NCBI RefSeq assembly: GCF_900683735.1
Contig: NZ_LR215979.1
Span: 248,001 to 312,000, forward strand
Reading direction: 5' to 3'
Source: Fusobacterium ulcerans ATCC 49185
GTDB lineage: Bacteria > Fusobacteriota > Fusobacteriia > Fusobacteriales > Fusobacteriaceae
DNA length: 64,000 nt
The notes below the pieces were generated by a model that was given only the letters and a program-made list of their open reading frames with translations, did no database searches and was not told the origin of the DNA. The translations under genes and the position numbers were made by a program. Shown piece by piece: positions 42,994 to 51,245 of this stretch (its first letter is position 1; each line of letters starts with the position of its first letter).

Positions 42994-44394
42994 TTATAGT
43001 TCTATTGGCACTTTATCATACTTTAAAGGTGAAACATATTCCTCGTAATTTTCATCAAATTCTTTTTTAATTTTTTCATAAAGATCAGGATTTTCAAAAA
43101 TATCAATAGCAGTTTGACCTAGTACCTGCCCTGCATATTTCATTCCTTTCATAGCAATACTATTTTTTCCTTGAGCTACCATCTGCCAAGAATGAGAAGG
43201 AGTCCCAAGGGCATAACATGCTGTGAATATCTGCCCTGTAGGCATTTTTTTACTTACATCTCCTACATCAGTAGAACCTGATAAAAGATAATTGAAGTTT
43301 TCATCATAAGGAATATTTCCTTTAAAAATGTATTCATTTAACATCATATCTTTAATATTTTTCCACTCTTTTCCACTAGCTTTTTCTATCCATCCAAATT
43401 CAGAAGTTATTTCTTTTTCAGAAAGGGTATCTTTAAATTTTTTAGCATAAGCAAGTTCTTCTTCAGTGTATTCTATATTTTCAAATTTTTTCAAATTTTT
43501 GAACATTATTTTTTCTATCTCTTTATTTCCTTTGTATTCATTAGTTCCTCTGTCAAAAACCATTTTTACTTTAGTTTCTGTCATTAAGGCAGCTCCTCTT
43601 GCAATGTTACATATTCTTTGAAATATATCTTCCACTTGATTTAATTTTGGAGCTCTTATAAGATATAATACTTCAGCATCAGGCTGTACAACATTTGGAG
43701 ATATTCCACCAGTATTAGTCACAGCATAGTGGAATCTTGCTTCTTGTATTACATGTTCTCTTAAATAGTTAGCTCCTACATTCATCAACTCTACAGCATC
43801 AAGAGCACTTCTTCCAAGCTGAGGACTTGCTGCAGCATGAGAACCTCTTCCTTCAAATCTGAAATAAACCTGATAATTTGCCAATGTAGCTAGAGAAAAA
43901 ACTCCATTATATGGAAATGGATGCCATGTAAGAGCTAAGTCTACACCTTCAAAAGCTCCATTCTTCATCATCCATGTTTTTCCTGAACCTCCCTCTTCAG
44001 CAGGACAACCATAAAATACAATAGTTCCATTTAAATTATTTTCTTTTAAATAATTTTTTACTATTTCTGCTCCATAAAGGGCACCAGCACCTAATAAATG
44101 ATGTCCACATCCATGACCATTCATTTCCTGCTTCCCTTTTTCTTTGTGAGTAGAATCTTCAGCTTGTGAGAGTCCTTGAAGAGCATCATATTCCCCAAGA
44201 ATTGCTATCACAGGATGTCCATTGCCATAAGTAGCTTTAAAAGCAGTTTCTAATCCTCCTACACCCATTTCAACTTGAAATCCTGCTTCTCTGGCATATT
44301 GAGCTAATTCTTCTGCTGATTTATATTCCTTAAATCTTATTTCAGCATATTCCCAGATATTTTTTGCAACATCTTCAATAGTTTTTTTACTCAT
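42994..44394 (-). CDS. M20D amidohydrolase, AbgB-like (aminobenzoyl-glutamate hydrolase type)
   Basis: This 466-residue zinc hydrolase of the M20D amidohydrolase family is near the size of E. coli AbgB (481). Metal-site features are GHGCGHHLLGAGALYG (Cys/His pair, about residues 114-120), the Glu pair in YGCPAEEGGSGKTW (about 153-154), TWHPF, and the C-terminal GTPSHSWQMVAQG. The dimerisation domain spans ~195-310. AbgB-type enzymes split p-aminobenzoyl-glutamate or related acyl-amino acids. No abgA partner is present, so it may act as a homomer on another acyl-glutamate. It is first in the operon with GltS and the regulator, downstream of an operator-like palindrome at 44418. Confidence 0.85.
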   Translation of the reverse strand: MSKKTIEDVAKNIWEYAEIRFKEYKSAEELAQYAREAGFQVEMGVGGLETAFKATYGNGHPVIAILGEYDALQGLSQAEDSTHKEKGKQEMNGHGCGHHLLGAGALYGAEIVKNYLKENNLNGTIVFYGCPAEEGGSGKTWMMKNGAFEGVDLALTWHPFPYNGVFSLATLANYQVYFRFEGRGSHAAASPQLGRSALDAVELMNVGANYLREHVIQEARFHYAVTNTGGISPNVVQPDAEVLYLIRAPKLNQVEDIFQRICNIARGAALMTETKVKMVFDRGTNEYKGNKEIEKIMFKNLKKFENIEYTEEELAYAKKFKDTLSEKEITSEFGWIEKASGKEWKNIKDMMLNEYIFKGNIPYDENFNYLLSGSTDVGDVSKKMPTGQIFTACYALGTPSHSWQMVAQGKNSIAMKGMKYAGQVLGQTAIDIFENPDLYEKIKKEFDENYEEYVSPLKYDKVPIEL

Positions 44395-44417
44395 TTTTAC
44401 CCCCTATATTTTGGACA

Positions 44418-44435
44418 TTATTTTGGTCAAAATAA
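44418..44435. promoter_or_regulatory. 18-bp palindrome next to the abgB-like start
   Basis: TTATTTT-GGTC-AAAATAA has 8-bp perfect arms when the adjoining G/C is counted. It lies 24 bp upstream of the abgB-like start codon, so in or near the leftward promoter/leader. Its outer 14 positions are identical to the core of the palindrome at 44483-44514. Confidence 0.65.
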
Positions 44436-44482
44436 CACTTTGTTTATTTCAAAAGAAGTATACTATATTTTTTTCTAATGTC

Positions 44483-44514
44483 AATTATATTATTTTAATT
44501 AAAATAATATAATT
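44483..44514. promoter_or_regulatory. 32-bp perfect palindrome in the divergent promoter region
   Basis: Bases 44483-44514 read the same on both strands over all 32 positions (all A/T). The core 44490-44507 is TTATTTT-AATT-AAAATAA, matching the 44418-44435 site. The centres are 72 bp apart. The rightward promoter is about 65 bp further right. This could be a high-affinity regulator site or a cruciform-prone element. Confidence 0.65.
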
Positions 44515-44578
44515 AATATATTTTTGTTCATATAATTATATTTTTTTAATATATATTTCTTTGTTATTAATATCTTTT

Positions 44579-44606
44579 TTGAGTTAATCTAAAAATATGA
44601 TATAAT
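44579..44606 (+). promoter_or_regulatory. Promoter of the unknown protein-Crp regulator operon
   Basis: TTGAGT (44579-44584) and TATAAT (44601-44606) have a 16-bp spacer. The first gene starts about 35 bp downstream with a CAGGGGG site. Confidence 0.7.
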
Positions 44607-44641
44607 ATAAAACAAAGTAAAATTCAGGGGGCATAAAGTAA

Positions 44642-45013
44642 ATGAGCACCAGAAGAGAATACTATGAAAAAGAGAAAAGTAAACTTAAAGAACTTATGAT
44701 AACACTTCACTCTATTATAATTAAATCTCCTTATGCAGTTTCAGTAAAAGGAGCAGAGATAAATGTGAGTATAGCTTATGGAGTTTGTTTAAAATTTATA
44801 AAAAATATATTAAAAGAAAATGATGAAGTAGATTATATCAAAGTAGTAGATATAATAGATTTTGTCAAAAGAACAGCACTTTATCCAATGGTAGATAAAA
44901 GCAGTATAGATGAGAAAAAATTTGATATAGTGATAAAAGATATTGAAACTATTTTAAAAAATTGCAAATATATATCTGAATTTAGCCAAAAACAAATTAG
45001 GAGGGAAAAATGA
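44642..45013 (+). CDS. Unknown 123-residue protein coupled to a Crp-family regulator
   Basis: This is a small soluble, Lys/Ile-rich protein with no membrane segment or signal peptide. It appears mainly helical: a charged N-terminal helix (EYYEKEKSKLKELMITLHSIIIK), then a mixed region with INVSIAYGVCLKFIKNIL, and a final helix ending YISEFSQKQIRREK. I do not recognise a family. Its stop codon overlaps the start of the Crp-family gene (ATGA), so the two are translationally coupled and probably work together. A partner, anti-factor or sensor subunit for that regulator is one possibility. Confidence 0.65.
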   Translation: MSTRREYYEKEKSKLKELMITLHSIIIKSPYAVSVKGAEINVSIAYGVCLKFIKNILKENDEVDYIKVVDIIDFVKRTALYPMVDKSSIDEKKFDIVIKDIETILKNCKYISEFSQKQIRREK

Positions 45014-45681
45014 TTAATTCAGAAAATGAAAGATTTTTTTCTGAGTCATTTCCATTTTGGAAGGAGCTTTCTTCTTCTGAAAAAAAACTTGTAAAGAACA
45101 ATACAGAATTAAAATTATATAAGGCTGGAAGTACTATTCATGATTCTACAGAATGTACAGGAGTTCTTTTAATAAAGACAGGTGAATTAAGAGTATATAT
45201 TCTCTCTCCAGAAGGAAGAGAAGTTACCTTGTATAGATTGGGAGCAGGGGAAACATGTCTTTTAACTGCATCATGTATTTTAAAAAATATTACATTTAGT
45301 GTTATGGTGGATGCTGAGGTAGACAGTGAAGTATTTCTTATAAGTTCTTCTGCATTTAAAGAACTGAAAAATAATAATATACAAGTAGAAAGCTTCAGCA
45401 ATGATATAATAAATTGTCATTTCTCTGAAACTATGTGGGCAATGGAGCAGATACTTTTTATGAGTTTTGATAAAAGACTGGCTCTTTTTCTTTTAGAGCA
45501 GAGTAAGGAAAAAGGAAGCGAAATTCTTAATTTTACTCATGAATATATTGCTAAAAATCTTGGAAGTGCAAGAGAGGTTGTTTCTCGTATGCTGAAATAT
45601 TTTCAGACAGAAGGAATAGTATCTTTGTCCAGAGGAAGTATTATTATAAAAGACAAAAGTAAATTAGAAAAGCTAAAATAA
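45010..45681 (+). CDS. Crp/Fnr-family transcriptional regulator
   Basis: This 223-residue regulator has an N-terminal cyclic-nucleotide-like beta-roll (residues ~15-125: LYKAGSTIHD, LLIKTGELRVYILSPEGREVTLYRLGAGET by pattern). A long dimerisation helix and a Crp-type winged helix follow (~165-223: HEYIAKNLGSAREVVSRMLKYF, then EGIVSLSRGSIIIKD). Cysteines occur at ECTG, ETCLLTASC and NCHF, but the N-terminal FNR iron-sulfur cysteine spacing is absent, so it is not a canonical FNR. It resembles the Crp/Fnr members of Gram-positives and Fusobacteria whose ligand is undefined. It could bind the nearby TTATTTT-N4-AAAATAA sites (inference). Confidence 0.88.
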   Translation: MINSENERFFSESFPFWKELSSSEKKLVKNNTELKLYKAGSTIHDSTECTGVLLIKTGELRVYILSPEGREVTLYRLGAGETCLLTASCILKNITFSVMVDAEVDSEVFLISSSAFKELKNNNIQVESFSNDIINCHFSETMWAMEQILFMSFDKRLALFLLEQSKEKGSEILNFTHEYIAKNLGSAREVVSRMLKYFQTEGIVSLSRGSIIIKDKSKLEKLK

Positions 45682-45708
45682 AAAAAGGAGGCATTGTACC
45701 TCCTTTTT
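45682..45708. terminator. Bidirectional terminator
   Basis: AAAAAGGAGG (45682-45691) and CCTCCTTTTT (45699-45708) enclose a 7-base loop, between the convergent Crp-family gene and the thioredoxin gene. Confidence 0.9.
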
Positions 45709-45715
45709 GATTATA

Positions 45716-46030
45716 TTATTTTTTTCCTAATTCAATAACTTTATCTTTTGATACAAGTCCTACAGACTTTTCAACTGGCTGTCCATTTTTGAAAAGTAAT
45801 AATGTAGGGATACTCATTACTCTAAATTGAGCAGCTAATTCTTCTTGTTCATCTATATTTATTTTAGCTATTTTTACTCCTGGAGCTAATTCACTTTCTA
45901 CTTCTTCAAGGATAGGTCCCAAAGCTTTACAAGGTCCACACCAAGCTGCCCAGAAATCAACTAATACAGGCACTTCTGATTTTAAAACCTCTTTTTCAAA
46001 ATTTTCTTTTGTTATATGTAAAATTGCCAT
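45716..46030 (-). CDS. trxA: Thioredoxin
   Basis: This 104-residue thioredoxin has the active site WCGPC (residues 30-34) in DFWAAWCGPCKALGPIL and the cis-proline in MSIPTLLLFKNG. It reduces protein disulfides in the cytoplasm with thioredoxin reductase, which is not in this window. It is a single gene with its own promoter and an AGGAGG site. Confidence 0.96.
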   Translation of the reverse strand: MAILHITKENFEKEVLKSEVPVLVDFWAAWCGPCKALGPILEEVESELAPGVKIAKINIDEQEELAAQFRVMSIPTLLLFKNGQPVEKSVGLVSKDKVIELGKK

Positions 46031-46072
46031 ACCATTTCCTCCTTTAATATATTTTTTCTTATTTATGTTTTA

Positions 46073-46101
46073 ATTATACACCATATTTTAAAATTTGTCT
46101 G
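46073..46101 (-). promoter_or_regulatory. Promoter of trxA
   Basis: On the minus strand CAGACA (complement of 46096-46101) and an extended -10 TGTATAAT (hexamer complement of 46073-46078) have a 17-bp spacer. The -35 overlaps a TGTGA-N5-TCACA dyad (46100-46114). Confidence 0.65.
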
Positions 46102-46191
46102 TGACTAAATCACATTAAATTAAAATTATATTTGAAATTTTTACATGAATAGGATATAAATTAATAATCAGAACTTTTTAAGGAGGAAATT

Positions 46192-47136
46192 ATGAAAATC
46201 GTTATTTTAGATGGGTACACAGAAAATCCTGGTGATCTTTCTTGGGATATGTTCAAAGAGCTGGGGGATGTAACAATATATGACAGAACTCCACAGGAGG
46301 AAGTACTGAAAAGGATAGGAGATGCCGAAATTGTAATTACTAATAAAGTTCCTTTTGACAGAGAAAGAATGCTGCAGCTTCCTAATTTAAAGCATATAGC
46401 TGTAACAGCAGCAGGATATAATATTATAGATATAGAAGCAGCAAAAGAATTAGGAATAATAGTAACAAATACCCCTAATTATGGATCAAGTGGAGTGGCA
46501 CAAATGACATTTGCTCATATACTGGAGATAACTAATAATGTTGCTCTTCATAGTGAGTCAGTAAAAAGAGGAGAATGGGCAAATAATATAGAATGGTGCT
46601 ACTGGTATAAACCAATTATTGGATTAAATGGAAAAAGAATAGGAATAATAGGTTATGGGAATATTGGTAAAGAGGTAGGAAATATAGCAAAAGCTTTTGG
46701 AATGGATGTAGCTGTTTATGATAAAAATACTCATCCAGATGTAATTAATTTATCTCTTGATGAAATTTTTAAAACATCAGATATAATTACTCTTCATTGT
46801 CCTCTTCTGCCAGAAACTAAAAATCTTATCTGCAGAGAAAATATAGAGAAGATGAAGGATGGGGTAATAATAATTAATACATCAAGAGGACCATTAGTAA
46901 ATGGAGAAGACCTTGCAGAAGCTGTCAAAAAAGGAAAAGTATATGCAGCTGGAGTAGATGTCCTGAGCAATGAGCCTCCTGCTTTAAATGATCCAATGGC
47001 AAACTGTGAAGGGATAAATGTAACACCTCATATAGCATGGGCAGCTATAGAATCAAGACAAAATATAATGGATATCTGCTTTGATAATTTAAAATCATAT
47101 TTAGAAGGAAATTCCAAAAATGTTGTAAATAAGTAA
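46192..47136 (+). CDS. D-2-hydroxyacid dehydrogenase (glycerate/hydroxypyruvate type)
   Basis: This 314-residue NAD(P)-dependent dehydrogenase interconverts a D-2-hydroxy acid and the 2-oxo acid. The nucleotide-binding GYGNIG (154-159) in RIGIIGYGNIGKEVG is followed by an acidic residue in AVYDKNTHP, which favours NAD over NADP. Catalytic residues are the Arg in INTSRGPLVNGEDLA (about 233), the Glu in LSNEPPALNDP (about 262) and the His in NVTPHIAWAA (about 280). The substrate (hydroxypyruvate, glyoxylate or another oxo acid) cannot be fixed. It is monocistronic with AGGAGG at the start and a terminator after it. Confidence 0.9.
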   Translation: MKIVILDGYTENPGDLSWDMFKELGDVTIYDRTPQEEVLKRIGDAEIVITNKVPFDRERMLQLPNLKHIAVTAAGYNIIDIEAAKELGIIVTNTPNYGSSGVAQMTFAHILEITNNVALHSESVKRGEWANNIEWCYWYKPIIGLNGKRIGIIGYGNIGKEVGNIAKAFGMDVAVYDKNTHPDVINLSLDEIFKTSDIITLHCPLLPETKNLICRENIEKMKDGVIIINTSRGPLVNGEDLAEAVKKGKVYAAGVDVLSNEPPALNDPMANCEGINVTPHIAWAAIESRQNIMDICFDNLKSYLEGNSKNVVNK

Positions 47137-47140
47137 TATA

Positions 47141-47187
47141 AAAAGAGGATAAGTGAAAAGTTAATCTAACCTTCACTATCCTCTTTT
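47141..47187. terminator. Bidirectional terminator
   Basis: AAAAGAGGATAAGTGAA (47141-47157) pairs with TTCACTATCCTCTTTT (47172-47187), with one bulge. It lies between the convergent dehydrogenase and TetR genes. Confidence 0.85.
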
Positions 47188-47195
47188 GCATTAAT

Positions 47196-47768
47196 TTAAT
47201 TTTTTTTACTGTAATCTCTCAATCTTTTATACAGCATAGTTGCTGCTCCCTCTACCAGTCTTTCTTTTATAAAGTCATCTGATACATCTTTGAAATAATT
47301 AGTAGCTATCAATGTAGAAAAACCATGAGCATACATCCAGCAGTCTAGGAAAAGTTTTGTCTTAAACTCTTCATCCAGTTTATCAAATCTGCTGTCTTTA
47401 GACATTTCAACTTTTATCAGATCTCTAAATTCTCTCACAAGTCCACTGTATGAACTGTCTTTTAGGAAAATCGTATGGAAAAGCTGTTTTTCCTCTCTTG
47501 CAAACATACATACACCTATTCCTATATTGAGAAATATATATTCTGTATTAGGCTTTTTTACATATTCCATGAATACATCTTTAGCTTTATTTATCAGATC
47601 TTTTTTTAAGATATCCAATGAAGTATAAAAACTGTATATTGGAGCTGGAGAGGAATTCAGAGATTTTGCCAGATTTCTAGCAGTTATAGCTTCCAATCCA
47701 TTCTGCTTGAACACCTCAAAGGCTTTCTTAAATATTTGTTCTTTTGTAAATATGGCTTTTTTAGGCAC
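47196..47768 (-). CDS. TetR/AcrR-family regulator
   Basis: This 190-residue TetR-family repressor has its helix-turn-helix at residues ~8-52 (EQIFKKAFEVFKQNGLEAITARNLAKSL by pattern, then SSPAPIYSFYTSLDILKKDL). A variable all-helical ligand domain follows. It lies 22 bp after the FadL-type porin on the same strand, so it probably regulates that operon, including itself, in response to a hydrophobic ligand (inference). The start has a GGAGGAATACA site. Confidence 0.9.
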   Translation of the reverse strand: MPKKAIFTKEQIFKKAFEVFKQNGLEAITARNLAKSLNSSPAPIYSFYTSLDILKKDLINKAKDVFMEYVKKPNTEYIFLNIGIGVCMFAREEKQLFHTIFLKDSSYSGLVREFRDLIKVEMSKDSRFDKLDEEFKTKLFLDCWMYAHGFSTLIATNYFKDVSDDFIKERLVEGAATMLYKRLRDYSKKN

Positions 47769-47790
47769 TGTATTCCTCCTCCATTTTTAA

Positions 47791-49161
47791 TTAAAATTTC
47801 TTAGTAAATCCTAGTCCAACAGCACTTATGCTCTTATCATATTTTTGTTCAACAACTTGTGTTTTACCAGGGTATTTTTCTACATAGTTACCAGTTTTTC
47901 CATCATAGAAGAAGTGAGAAACTGTAGCCACCCATTCCATGGTATCATTTGGTTTATACTTTAATCCTGTACCTACCATGATAGAGTTTAAAGCATATTC
48001 TATATCATCATATGAATTTTTTTTAGCTCCAGTATCGGCATAGTTGACACTTCCTATCCAAGTCCATTTATCAGTCAGCTTATATTCTGTTCCAACTGCA
48101 ATTTCCCAACCATTATCATATTCAGGGTCAAAGTGTTTAGAACCAAGAGTAGCTAGAACAGTACTTCCTTTAGTTTTATCCATTTTAGCATCTTTATTAA
48201 AATAGTAGTTTCCACTTAGAGCCATAGTCCATCTGTCAGTTACTTTATATGAAGCACCAGCTGCTAAAATAGCGGGTAAATCTCTTCTATATTTTGCTCC
48301 ATCAGCATATTCAGGATAAAAATCAGAAAAACCAAGATTTCCTAAATTAGGAAATGAGGGATTAAGAGTAGAAAAATTTAGGTCAGCTTTATTTTCTGTG
48401 CCAGAAGCTTTAAAATTCATTTTTATTCTTGTATCATATCTTAAAGCTAGATTTAATCTGTCAGAAGCTTTATAGTTGAATCCAATCTGTCCCCCAAATC
48501 CCCAGGCAGTTCTTTCAGAATCAATATCAGCATGAAGAAGTCCATTGTTAAAATTAGTATTACCATGAGATACATTTAAATCTCCTTTAAGATTTCTCAT
48601 TCCTAATACAGCTCTTGCAGCTATAGACATAGATAGTTTATCATTTATCATCCAAGCTCTACCTAAAGTATTTTGTACATACATATTTGTTCCTTCAGCT
48701 GAAGATCCTATATCTTTAGTATTTGGCAATAAACTATTCAGAGGAGAAGTACTTCCAATAATATCTGGAACTACAGCAATTCCTGCAACTCCATCTTTAT
48801 ACTCAAGATCTCCACCTCCACCTATTGCACCAAATGTCCAGAATATAGCTCTCTCATCTCTTACACTATATAATGCAAAGTTTGGAATAGGTTGGAATAA
48901 ATCGGCTTCATAAGTTTTTCCTTTATATTTCATTTCTTCAGTACCAAATGCAATCTGCATTCCAGCATGAAAATATGCTCCTCTTTCTAATTGCATAAGA
49001 CCAGCAGGGTTATAGTAAACTGAAACATTGTTAATCATACCGTTTTGTGCTTGGTTACCTAAATATTCAGGGGTATAAGTCTGAATATGGTCAATTGATG
49101 CAGCGTAAGCTCCTGTCCCCAATACAGCAGTTAGTGCAAGTATAACTAATTTTTTTCTCAT
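47791..49161 (-). CDS. OmpP1/FadL-type outer-membrane transport protein
   Basis: This 456-residue outer-membrane beta-barrel has the signal peptide MRKKLVILALTAVLGTGAYA. The N-terminal hatch region NQAQNGMINNVSVYYNPAGLMQLERGAYF is characteristic of FadL-family proteins. Alternating hydrophobic strands follow, and the protein ends with a C-terminal Phe (GLGFTKKF) for barrel insertion. Such proteins pass hydrophobic molecules such as fatty acids across the outer membrane. A longer frame to 49191 exists, but the GGGAGG site and signal peptide set the start at 49161. It is in an operon with a TetR regulator; an 18-bp dyad lies between the promoter region and the ribosome binding site. Confidence 0.9.
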   Translation of the reverse strand: MRKKLVILALTAVLGTGAYAASIDHIQTYTPEYLGNQAQNGMINNVSVYYNPAGLMQLERGAYFHAGMQIAFGTEEMKYKGKTYEADLFQPIPNFALYSVRDERAIFWTFGAIGGGGDLEYKDGVAGIAVVPDIIGSTSPLNSLLPNTKDIGSSAEGTNMYVQNTLGRAWMINDKLSMSIAARAVLGMRNLKGDLNVSHGNTNFNNGLLHADIDSERTAWGFGGQIGFNYKASDRLNLALRYDTRIKMNFKASGTENKADLNFSTLNPSFPNLGNLGFSDFYPEYADGAKYRRDLPAILAAGASYKVTDRWTMALSGNYYFNKDAKMDKTKGSTVLATLGSKHFDPEYDNGWEIAVGTEYKLTDKWTWIGSVNYADTGAKKNSYDDIEYALNSIMVGTGLKYKPNDTMEWVATVSHFFYDGKTGNYVEKYPGKTQVVEQKYDKSISAVGLGFTKKF

Positions 49162-49182
49162 TTTTCCTCCCACGAATTTATT

Positions 49183-49200
49183 ATATAACATATGTAATAT
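49183..49200. promoter_or_regulatory. 18-bp dyad upstream of fadL-like gene (candidate TetR operator)
   Basis: ATATAACAT|ATGTAATAT is a palindrome with 8 of 9 pairs matching, 21 bp upstream of the start codon. The distal TetR gene is its likely ligand (inference). A neighbouring TAACACTAGTTAGTTA stretch is also partly symmetric. Confidence 0.5.
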
Positions 49201-49223
49201 AACACTAGTTAGTTAAAATAAAA

Positions 49224-49259
49224 TGAATAAAGCATTAAAAATTTTTAATGCTTTATTCA
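49224..49259 (-). terminator. 36-bp perfect palindrome overlapping the fbp stop codon (terminator)
   Basis: Bases 49224-49259 form a perfect palindrome whose stem includes the fbp stop codon (49253-49255). As RNA it gives a long AU-rich hairpin followed by TTTTATTTTAAC on the minus strand. It is the end of the ccpN-ppdK-fbp operon. Confidence 0.75.
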
Positions 49260-51217
49260 TCATTACTCTTTATTATTCCTTTTCTGTAGGCATTCAGTAG
49301 CTTTTTCAAATCATTAATCTGATTTTGCAGCTCCTTACCTATATCTGTATCTTTAACTCTTATTCTATTCTGACTAGTGTTAACTATACGGCTGGAAGAG
49401 ATTATATCTTTTCCTTCCTTTATAGCTTTTTCTGTTGATTCAAAAGGTGCATGAGAAACTAATTTCAATCCATATGAATTGTATATTAGAGTATATCCTG
49501 CAATACCTGTTTCAGGCTGATAAGCTCTTGAAAAACCGCCATCTATAATATACAGTTTTCCATTTGCTTTTATAGGAGATTCACCTTTTTTTACTTTTAC
49601 AGGGACATGCCCATTTACTATATGAGAAATTTTAGGATTCAAATCGAATTCTTCCAGTAACATATTACAAGTTGCTTCCTCATTATAGAAAGTATAGTAG
49701 TTATTTTTCTTTTCAGTATGAGTAGCCTTATCCTCTATAAAATATCTTTCAAAAGTTTTCATAGAATCTTTACCAAACATAGGTGAATTTTTACCACACC
49801 ACATATACCATACATAATCACAATTTAATTTTTCTTTGGCACTATTGGCTCTGTTAAAATATGCTTCTCTACATATTTTTTCAGCAAGATCTAAATACTT
49901 TCTTCCTTTAACTTTTTGACCTCTCACATTGACTGTTTCTAATTTGCCATCTTCAGTTAATGGAATACATCCATGATAAAGAAGGTTGGAATTACATCTT
50001 AGATAGATACTTCCCTTAGCAAAAAGAAATCTGATATGCCTTTGTAACTTTTCACTTCTCAAGAAAGCAAGTCTAAGGTTTTCCATAATTTCACTTTCTT
50101 CTGGAGTTAATTTTAAAGGGTTGTTAATATCAACAGTTGGAAAATTTTTATCTCTTAACTCATATTCTGTTCCACCAATTACTACAGTACCTTTTTGAAA
50201 ATCAGTTTTCCTAAACATATTTCTATGACTCATTTCAAATTCTGGATTTCTCTCTATTACATTTCCCTCTATTTTCATCTGTATAACAGTAATAGCTTTA
50301 TGTATTTGAGCTTTTAAAGGAGTAGTTTTATTCGTTTTGATTTTAAAATATTCACAAGGATCATTTGCATATTTTTCCATGGCAAAAGCTGCAAGAGGAA
50401 GAAGATTTATTCCATATCCATCTTCTAAAATGTCATTATTTCCATATCTTGCACATATCCTTATGACATTGGCGATACAGGCCTTGCTCCCAAGACCTGC
50501 ACCCATCCAAAGAATGTCATGGTTTCCCCATTGAATATCCACATTATGATAATCTATAAGAGTATCCATTATGAGATGAGGACTAGGTCCTCTATCGTAT
50601 ATATCTCCAACTATATGGAGCCTATCTATTATAAGTCTTTGAATTAGATTGGAAACAGCTATTACGAAATCCTTAGCTCTTCCTATTGAAATGATAGTAT
50701 CAATAATATTTGCTATATATTCTCTTTTATTTTTGAGTTCCTTTCTTTCATATATTATTTCCTGAATGATATATGAGAAATCTTTAGGCATAGCTTTTCT
50801 TACTTTAGAACTTGTATATTTTGAAGATACAACACTGCATACTTCAATTAAACGGTATATGATAGTCTTATACCATTTATCCATATTTTTAAGCTCTTTT
50901 GCAAGAAATTCTATCTTCTCTTTAGGATAATATATGACAGTAGCCAATTCTTTTTTTTCAAAGATGTTCAGGTCGTCCCCGAACACCTCATCTATTTTTT
51001 GTCTTACTGCACCAGATCCGTTTTTCAACACATGATTAAAAGCTTCATACTCTCCATGGATATCTGTAAGAAAATGCTCTGTTCCTTTAGGCAGATTCAT
51101 TATTGCCTGGAGGTTGATTATTTCAGTAGCAGTTTCTCCAATATTTTTAAATTTAGTAGAAAGAAGAGTCAAATATTTTTTTTCTTGTTCTGCTATTTCT
51201 TTTTCTAATCCACTCAT
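49253..51217 (-). CDS. fbp: Fructose-1,6-bisphosphatase, class III
   Basis: This 654-residue enzyme removes the 1-phosphate of fructose-1,6-bisphosphate in gluconeogenesis. Class III enzymes are large and carry a calcineurin-like metallophosphatase core: here LTDIHGEYEAF near residue 42, GDIYDRGPSPHLI (about 200) and WGNHDILWMGAG (about 223). Family-specific stretches such as GTEYELRDKNFPTVD and HIVNGHVPVKVKKGE are present. It is the last gene of an operon with ppdK and a CcpN-like repressor. The gap to ppdK is 28 bp. The start has AAAGGGGAT seven bases upstream. Confidence 0.96.
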   Translation of the reverse strand: MSGLEKEIAEQEKKYLTLLSTKFKNIGETATEIINLQAIMNLPKGTEHFLTDIHGEYEAFNHVLKNGSGAVRQKIDEVFGDDLNIFEKKELATVIYYPKEKIEFLAKELKNMDKWYKTIIYRLIEVCSVVSSKYTSSKVRKAMPKDFSYIIQEIIYERKELKNKREYIANIIDTIISIGRAKDFVIAVSNLIQRLIIDRLHIVGDIYDRGPSPHLIMDTLIDYHNVDIQWGNHDILWMGAGLGSKACIANVIRICARYGNNDILEDGYGINLLPLAAFAMEKYANDPCEYFKIKTNKTTPLKAQIHKAITVIQMKIEGNVIERNPEFEMSHRNMFRKTDFQKGTVVIGGTEYELRDKNFPTVDINNPLKLTPEESEIMENLRLAFLRSEKLQRHIRFLFAKGSIYLRCNSNLLYHGCIPLTEDGKLETVNVRGQKVKGRKYLDLAEKICREAYFNRANSAKEKLNCDYVWYMWCGKNSPMFGKDSMKTFERYFIEDKATHTEKKNNYYTFYNEEATCNMLLEEFDLNPKISHIVNGHVPVKVKKGESPIKANGKLYIIDGGFSRAYQPETGIAGYTLIYNSYGLKLVSHAPFESTEKAIKEGKDIISSSRIVNTSQNRIRVKDTDIGKELQNQINDLKKLLNAYRKGIIKSNDE

Positions 51218-51245
51218 ATGTTATCCCCTTTACTGAATAAATTTT

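Noticed and set aside
46100-46114. TGTGA-CTAAA-TCACA, resembling Crp or Rex operators, between trxA and the 2-hydroxyacid dehydrogenase
   Set aside because: The spacer is 5 bp, whereas both Crp and Rex sites need 6. It overlaps the trxA -35 and may matter, but the evidence does not support naming a regulator.
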